Assembly: GCA_030604525.1 (NCBI GenBank)
Contig: JAUVVQ010000021.1
Span: forward strand, 1 to 38,294
Length of the DNA: 38,294 nt
Source: Phycisphaerae bacterium
Lineage (GTDB): Bacteria > Planctomycetota > Phycisphaerae > Sedimentisphaerales > Anaerobacaceae
Direction: 5' to 3'
Shown piece by piece: positions 34,306 to 38,294 of this stretch; the first letter of the stretch is position 1, and every line of letters starts with the position of its first letter. The translations under genes were made by a program, and so were the position numbers. Under the pieces are notes generated by a model, which was given only the letters and a program-made list of their open reading frames with translations, was not told the origin of the DNA and ran no database searches.

Positions 34306-37300
34306 CTACCTTGCCGGTCCGCTAATCCCCATATAATCGCGCCCACCAATCGCAAGTTCAGGCACGCCCTGAGGCCATATACTAAATACTATTGCCGTTC
34401 TGTCAAGTGATTGGTCTGCACTAAATGTTAAAGCATAAAAAATTCGGTGATAACGCCTCATCAAAGTCATATCGCTGCGAACCGTTTTGGCATAGTCGAA
34501 ATCATACTGGTTGGCTAAAATAAACGTATAACGAGGGTCGATTTTATAACTCATCGCAAAGACAAAAGCATTCGAACCTTTCTCCTGGCCTATCTGAATT
34601 CTCCTGAGATATCGACTGCCTATATAATAACTTAAATCAGGCCAGCGCATCCGAGATATACCTACATTAAGCTGCTGAACCGTGCTGCTCTGCATATCAT
34701 AATACACATTGCTCAATATGCTCGTGGTGTCGCCGATACGCCAAAGATAATCAGCACTAAAATAATTCCGACGAGGACCATACATCGCAAACCTCCTGAA
34801 TTCATCATCTAAATCGCCGTGAAAAATACCCGGAACTGAAAGCTCACGCAAAGGCACAAACGGTTTATTCCAGATAAACCTGTCAGGACCCGGTCCTGCA
34901 TCAGAGGCGCCGACCGAATTATTAACCCAGGTAAAATCAATATCAAGATGCATCCAGTCAACAATTCGACGGCTGCCGGCCTGCCCTCTTTTAGTCTGAA
35001 GTCGCTGCGAGATACCAAAGTTCAAGACATCCCGCTGTTCTACGACCGAATCACTCTGGCCATAACCAACAACTGTTAGTTCCGGCTCAATAATGTGCCG
35101 CAGCTCATGCAAATCCCACAACCTGCTCTCGATGTCCGGATAAACCTTCCAATATTGAGTCTTCGCTCTCAGGCCCAATTCACCTATAAACACTTTATCC
35201 TCGCCGAATTCGCCTGTTGCCTGACCGTTCACCAGCGACCTGGTATATCCGCTGCGGTCATCGTAACCGAACGTCCCCGCTGTAAATGGGACAATCTGCA
35301 TATTACCTGCCTTTAAAGGTGCATCAAGCTCCATTCGGTGAGATACGAACGAAAAGAAATCCTCATCAATATCAGTAGTGTGCTCATTACCTATACGCTG
35401 ACGAAAACGACTAATTTGAGTATCACTATACAACGTAAAATTATCATCAAACAGCGAGCCGCCGGTTAAGTGAAATTCCGCTGTGGGAAGCTCCTCAAGC
35501 TTATCTGCAAAATCATTCAAACGCCACTTGGTCAAAAAAGAAACACCCCAGTTATCCTGGATTCTTTTAAGATGCAGATAGGTCTCGCGCTCTACGCCTG
35601 CATTAAACTCGCTGCGGTAATAACTTTCCATAAAGTGTTCATCTGACAAATAATTAAGCCCTGTTGTAAGCTGCCAGTTGTACGGAAGATACTGTCTATG
35701 CCGCCAGCTGAAACGTCCGCGAAACTCACGAGGCGGCTCAAGGTTCTCTCGTGTTCCGGTTCTGCCGAGGTCATCTTCACCTGTATCATGCACCATATAG
35801 CCGATAAGTCTGCCGAAATAATCCTGCCTGTTGTATTCAACTTCAACTCCCGCCCCCGGCCCGCGCCTTCCGTAATAATCAAGCGCCAACGTGCTGTCTG
35901 TCCCCTCCGGCTCGCGCAGCCCGAGAAGCCGGGACAAATACCACTGCGTCTCAAGTGATGTTCCAAAATCATTATCGTTTCCGATACGAACACTCTTGAG
36001 AGGAACATCAGGCCTTTGAAGGTTGCTGCGAACATAAGGCAGGTATAAAAGAGTCCTATCGTACACCTTAAAGCGGACATCACGCATCCTGGCATCATAG
36101 CTGCTGTCGGAAAGTTTTCCTTCCTGCTCGTCAATAGCCATGGTATCAGTTATAAGTACGCTCGAGGCCTCGAAGGATATTTGCGGCTTATGAAATTCAC
36201 TGGTGGTAAGTGTTATATCTTTAGCTGCAAATTCATTTTCTGCAATCTGCCTGATTCTTGAAGCCCTGACATAAATCGGGACATTCCTGGATACATCAAA
36301 ACTTCTTACCTGGGCATCTACAGCAAGTGCCTGTTTGTTTTGGAAATCGTAATACAACTCAACCGCCTGGATTGTTCGATTGCCTTCGGTCATTATAACG
36401 TCGCCGGAAAGATAAACCCCTTTTATTTTCTCACCGGGTAAAACATTACCGCCAACCGCAGCTTGTTGTTTTTGGTCAGGTTTTAGCGTTTCGCCCGGAT
36501 AAAAAATAACCGCATTATCCGCCTGCAGCTCCAGGAGTCTGCCTTTTTCATCCTGTTTTTGCCAAATATAGAATCTTCCTATTATGGTTGCCACATCCAG
36601 GCCGTCCGGAGTCTGGGCAGATGTTCTTTCAATCTTCGGGGCAATATCGCCGGCGGGAGCTATGTTAATCGGGTACTCGATTTGCGGCTTCTTCATCTCA
36701 GCTTCAGCAGGTTTTGCTTTTTCTTCCGGCGGCTGCATTTGTTCTGCCTGTGGTGGTTGCGGCTCGTGCGGTTTCAGAGCAATCTGAAGTTCTCTTAATT
36801 CAGGTTCTACAACTCCCCTGCGTTCGGCGACATCAAAGGCCTGCTGTGCCCGGCTGTAAAGCTCCATCCCGCGAGGGTCCCGGGTTAGTTTTTTATCAGC
36901 GGTTACAAACACCTCGCCTTCAACATTAAATGCAAGCACCAGGGCATTGCCTTGATTGATTGAGCTCTGAGTTATCCTGGTGGTCTTTGCGCCTTCTCGA
37001 GCTGAAATATTATCTTCAAGGTAAACTTCTACATCATAATCCACGCTTACTTTGCCTTTGAATTCTGTGGTGACAGTTTGCAGTTTGACTACGGCTGAAT
37101 CGGATGAGAATTGATTTGTTCCGAAAGACAAAGCAATTCCATCTGTAAAGACGAGAGCGAATTGGCCGGTGCTGATTTGATAGCTTATAACTTCCGGTGC
37201 AGTAAGGTTTAAATCCTGACCCATAAGGGCGTCGGCGTGCTGCTGGTTAAGACTCCATCCTGTAGTCTGAAGCGATAAAAATAAAAAAGACAATGCGAAA

Positions 37301-37323
37301 ATAAGGAGGTTCTTGTTTTGCAT
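34306..37323 (-). CDS. lptD: LptD-like LPS-assembly / OstA-family outer-membrane protein
   Basis: 1005 residues, against about 780 in E. coli LptD. Signal peptide LLIFALSFLFLSLQTTGWS, a beta-rich N-terminal region (about 35-145), a Pro/Glu/Lys-rich linker (about 185-215), an OstA-like beta-jellyroll (about 240-400: GVYLSGDVIMTEGNRTIQAV, IYVRASRI, FAAKDITLTTSEFHKPQ) and a C-terminal barrel from about 410 containing LYLPYVRSNLQRPDVPL, a typical LptD entry block. LptD with LptE inserts LPS in the outer leaflet. I find no cysteine anywhere in the protein, so the inter-domain disulfides essential in E. coli cannot form. A duplicated N-terminal substrate domain may explain the extra length. The RBS AAAGG is 5 bp before ATG. 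Confidence 0.82.
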   Translation of the reverse strand: MQNKNLLIFALSFLFLSLQTTGWSLNQQHADALMGQDLNLTAPEVISYQISTGQFALVFTDGIALSFGTNQFSSDSAVVKLQTVTTEFKGKVSVDYDVEVYLEDNISAREGAKTTRITQSSINQGNALVLAFNVEGEVFVTADKKLTRDPRGMELYSRAQQAFDVAERRGVVEPELRELQIALKPHEPQPPQAEQMQPPEEKAKPAEAEMKKPQIEYPINIAPAGDIAPKIERTSAQTPDGLDVATIIGRFYIWQKQDEKGRLLELQADNAVIFYPGETLKPDQKQQAAVGGNVLPGEKIKGVYLSGDVIMTEGNRTIQAVELYYDFQNKQALAVDAQVRSFDVSRNVPIYVRASRIRQIAENEFAAKDITLTTSEFHKPQISFEASSVLITDTMAIDEQEGKLSDSSYDARMRDVRFKVYDRTLLYLPYVRSNLQRPDVPLKSVRIGNDNDFGTSLETQWYLSRLLGLREPEGTDSTLALDYYGRRGPGAGVEVEYNRQDYFGRLIGYMVHDTGEDDLGRTGTRENLEPPREFRGRFSWRHRQYLPYNWQLTTGLNYLSDEHFMESYYRSEFNAGVERETYLHLKRIQDNWGVSFLTKWRLNDFADKLEELPTAEFHLTGGSLFDDNFTLYSDTQISRFRQRIGNEHTTDIDEDFFSFVSHRMELDAPLKAGNMQIVPFTAGTFGYDDRSGYTRSLVNGQATGEFGEDKVFIGELGLRAKTQYWKVYPDIESRLWDLHELRHIIEPELTVVGYGQSDSVVEQRDVLNFGISQRLQTKRGQAGSRRIVDWMHLDIDFTWVNNSVGASDAGPGPDRFIWNKPFVPLRELSVPGIFHGDLDDEFRRFAMYGPRRNYFSADYLWRIGDTTSILSNVYYDMQSSTVQQLNVGISRMRWPDLSYYIGSRYLRRIQIGQEKGSNAFVFAMSYKIDPRYTFILANQYDFDYAKTVRSDMTLMRRYHRIFYALTFSADQSLDRTAIVFSIWPQGVPELAIGGRDYMGISGPAR

Positions 37324-37496
37324 ACTTGCCTTTCAGTTTTAAGTAGAGTATATCCTTATACCAATACGGTTTTGCTGATTATAGTGATTTGAAAGCATAA
37401 AGCCAGTAAAAATCGGCACAGCAGCACTGATAATTGGAATTATTCAGTTTTTTTAAGTGTTGAATTTAAAGAGAGTTAGAGAAGGAATCGTCGGTT

Positions 37497-37775
37497 ATGG
37501 GTAAAAAGGACTTTTCAAATTACCAAAACGAGGTGATAGGGAATTATTATAAGAATCTGGACGACATTATGCTGCGGAAACTGGGGGAGCTGGTAACAGA
37601 GCTTTACCTGGCTAAGAGCGAAAAAAGACGTGATAAGCTGTGGGAGAGGGCTAAAAAAGCGATGGAGAATCTGAAGGTTTCGCCGAGACTGATTGAGCAT
37701 ATAACAGGGGGAAAAGATGTAGAAATACTGGCGAAGAATCTGGAAGACTGGATGGCGGACAAGAGGAAAAAATAA
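37497..37775 (+). CDS. Small conserved hypothetical protein
   Basis: 92 residues, highly charged and helical, without signal peptide or membrane segment, so likely cytosolic. Sequence features: NYQNEVIGNYYKNLDDIML, KLGELVTELYLAKSEKRR and WERAKKAMENLKV. I recall similar short proteins from other planctomycete genomes but cannot name a function. AAGGA sits 10 bp before the ATG. It is divergent from the lptD-like gene across 173 bp. An overlapping 248-residue frame on the other strand is not credible. Confidence 0.72.
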   Translation: MGKKDFSNYQNEVIGNYYKNLDDIMLRKLGELVTELYLAKSEKRRDKLWERAKKAMENLKVSPRLIEHITGGKDVEILAKNLEDWMADKRKK

Positions 37776-38294
37776 ATAGCGTAGAGCGTAGAGCGGATAG
37801 CGGCTGGCGTAAGCCGAGCCGTTGATGAGAGAAGGTGAACAGGAGAGCAGTTGAAAGTGGACAACGCAATGAGGATGGTTAGGATTTGTGTTTTGGTGGT
37901 CATTATGAGTACCTCTTGATTCGTATCTCTTGACTCGTGTCTCGTGAATTTGTTTTTGGGGCGAAAACGGTGCGGAGATGGGCGAAATATGTGGATTGTA
38001 GGGGTTATTTGAGTGATTAAATGCGCAAGTGTTAAAATAGGTAAGGGAAAAAGTCGGAAAAAGTCGGGAAAATTGGGTTCGATTGGCTTTGTTTTTGAAG
38101 GTGTTGCGAAGGGGAATATTGATGTAAGATTTTATTAACACAGAGGTTACGTTCATTTCGTCTTTTGGGAAATTGGGTTTGTTTTGCATAAAAAGTATAT
38201 TTTTGATTGACCCTTTTTTCCTCCAAATCTTATTAGACACTGATTTACACGGGATTAACACCGATAATTTTTGCCATCCCGCACCAATTAGGCG
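37776..38294. repeat. Non-coding, low-complexity tail with several short direct repeats
   Basis: No credible gene. It contains GCGTAGA-type direct repeats (about 37789-37812), three 14-bp units with consensus GTATCTCTTGACTC at 37909-37950, two AAAAAGTCGG copies at 38048-38067, and two copies of GGGAAA(A)TTGGGTT at 38066-38079 and 38167-38180. The minus-strand frames read MQNKPNFPK, KQTQFPKRRNE and similar, phrases I associate with a dispersed, non-coding repeat family seen as spurious ORFs in Phycisphaerae genomes. That link is from memory and is the weaker part of the call. Confidence 0.55.

Noticed and set aside
35592-36134. A 180-codon minus-strand frame within the lptD-like gene
   Set aside because: It is an out-of-frame shadow of the LptD barrel with no start signal or recognisable sequence.
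37515-38261. A 248-codon open frame on the minus strand
   Set aside because: It overlaps the better-supported small gene at 37497-37775 and runs through low-complexity repeats. Its composition is unlike a folded protein, and it has no convincing RBS.

Overview
This 38.3 kb window looks like a chromosomal segment of an anaerobic bacterium with a Gram-negative-type envelope, most likely a planctomycete of the Phycisphaerae/Sedimentisphaerales type. That placement is an inference. It rests on an RCC1-repeat surface protein ending in a dockerin-like domain, genes for outer-membrane assembly (LptD-like, LolCDE-like, a beta-barrel protein), a ferredoxin-linked 2-oxoacid oxidoreductase, and non-coding repeats of a kind I associate with that group. 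No rRNA, tRNA, CRISPR array or intact mobile element was seen.

Layout. 1-759: 3' end of a repeat-rich secreted protein. 1136-5184 (+): folate and housekeeping run pabB-pabC-nif3-scpB, with ATGA stop/start overlaps joining the last three genes. 5185-8356: an AT-rich accessory island holding an eight-copy 21-bp tandem repeat, a promoter-like site, ablA-ablB (synthesis of the osmolyte N-epsilon-acetyl-beta-lysine), a perfect hairpin repeat and the remnant of an IS1380-type transposase. 8357-9832 (-): thioredoxin and thioredoxin reductase. 10087-12842 (+): a four-gene 2-oxoacid:ferredoxin oxidoreductase operon (D-A-B-C order). 12892-16805 (+): an ExbD-like protein, a large exported helical protein of unknown function, and ClpX.

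16835-22251 (-): rarA, 5-formyl-THF cyclo-ligase, a membrane-anchored LysM/L,D-transpeptidase, a vWA protein with a TolA/TonB-like anchor, ExbB and ExbD. The vWA protein carries the Ser-x3-His signature of TonB and TolA in its single transmembrane helix, at the same residue numbers as E. coli TolA (18 and 22). I read this as a proton-motive-force-driven envelope machine in which a vWA domain replaces the usual TonB/TolA C-terminus. It is the best candidate here for an undescribed system.

22480-23286 (+): an exported beta-barrel protein with a strong ribosome binding site and terminator. 23370-37323 (-): a long co-directional run: lptD-like, class II aldolase, S41 protease, lysS, two LolC/E-type permeases, lolD, ilvE and a long-chain polyprenyl diphosphate synthase, ending at a terminator shared with the barrel gene. 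The upstream permease has an AT-rich multi-helix N-terminal extension that looks like a fused separate protein. The window ends with a small conserved hypothetical gene and about 500 bp of low-complexity, non-coding repeats.

As a whole the region serves envelope construction (lipoprotein export, LPS transport, peptidoglycan cross-linking, an energised ExbBD system) interspersed with core folate, redox and anaerobic carbon metabolism.
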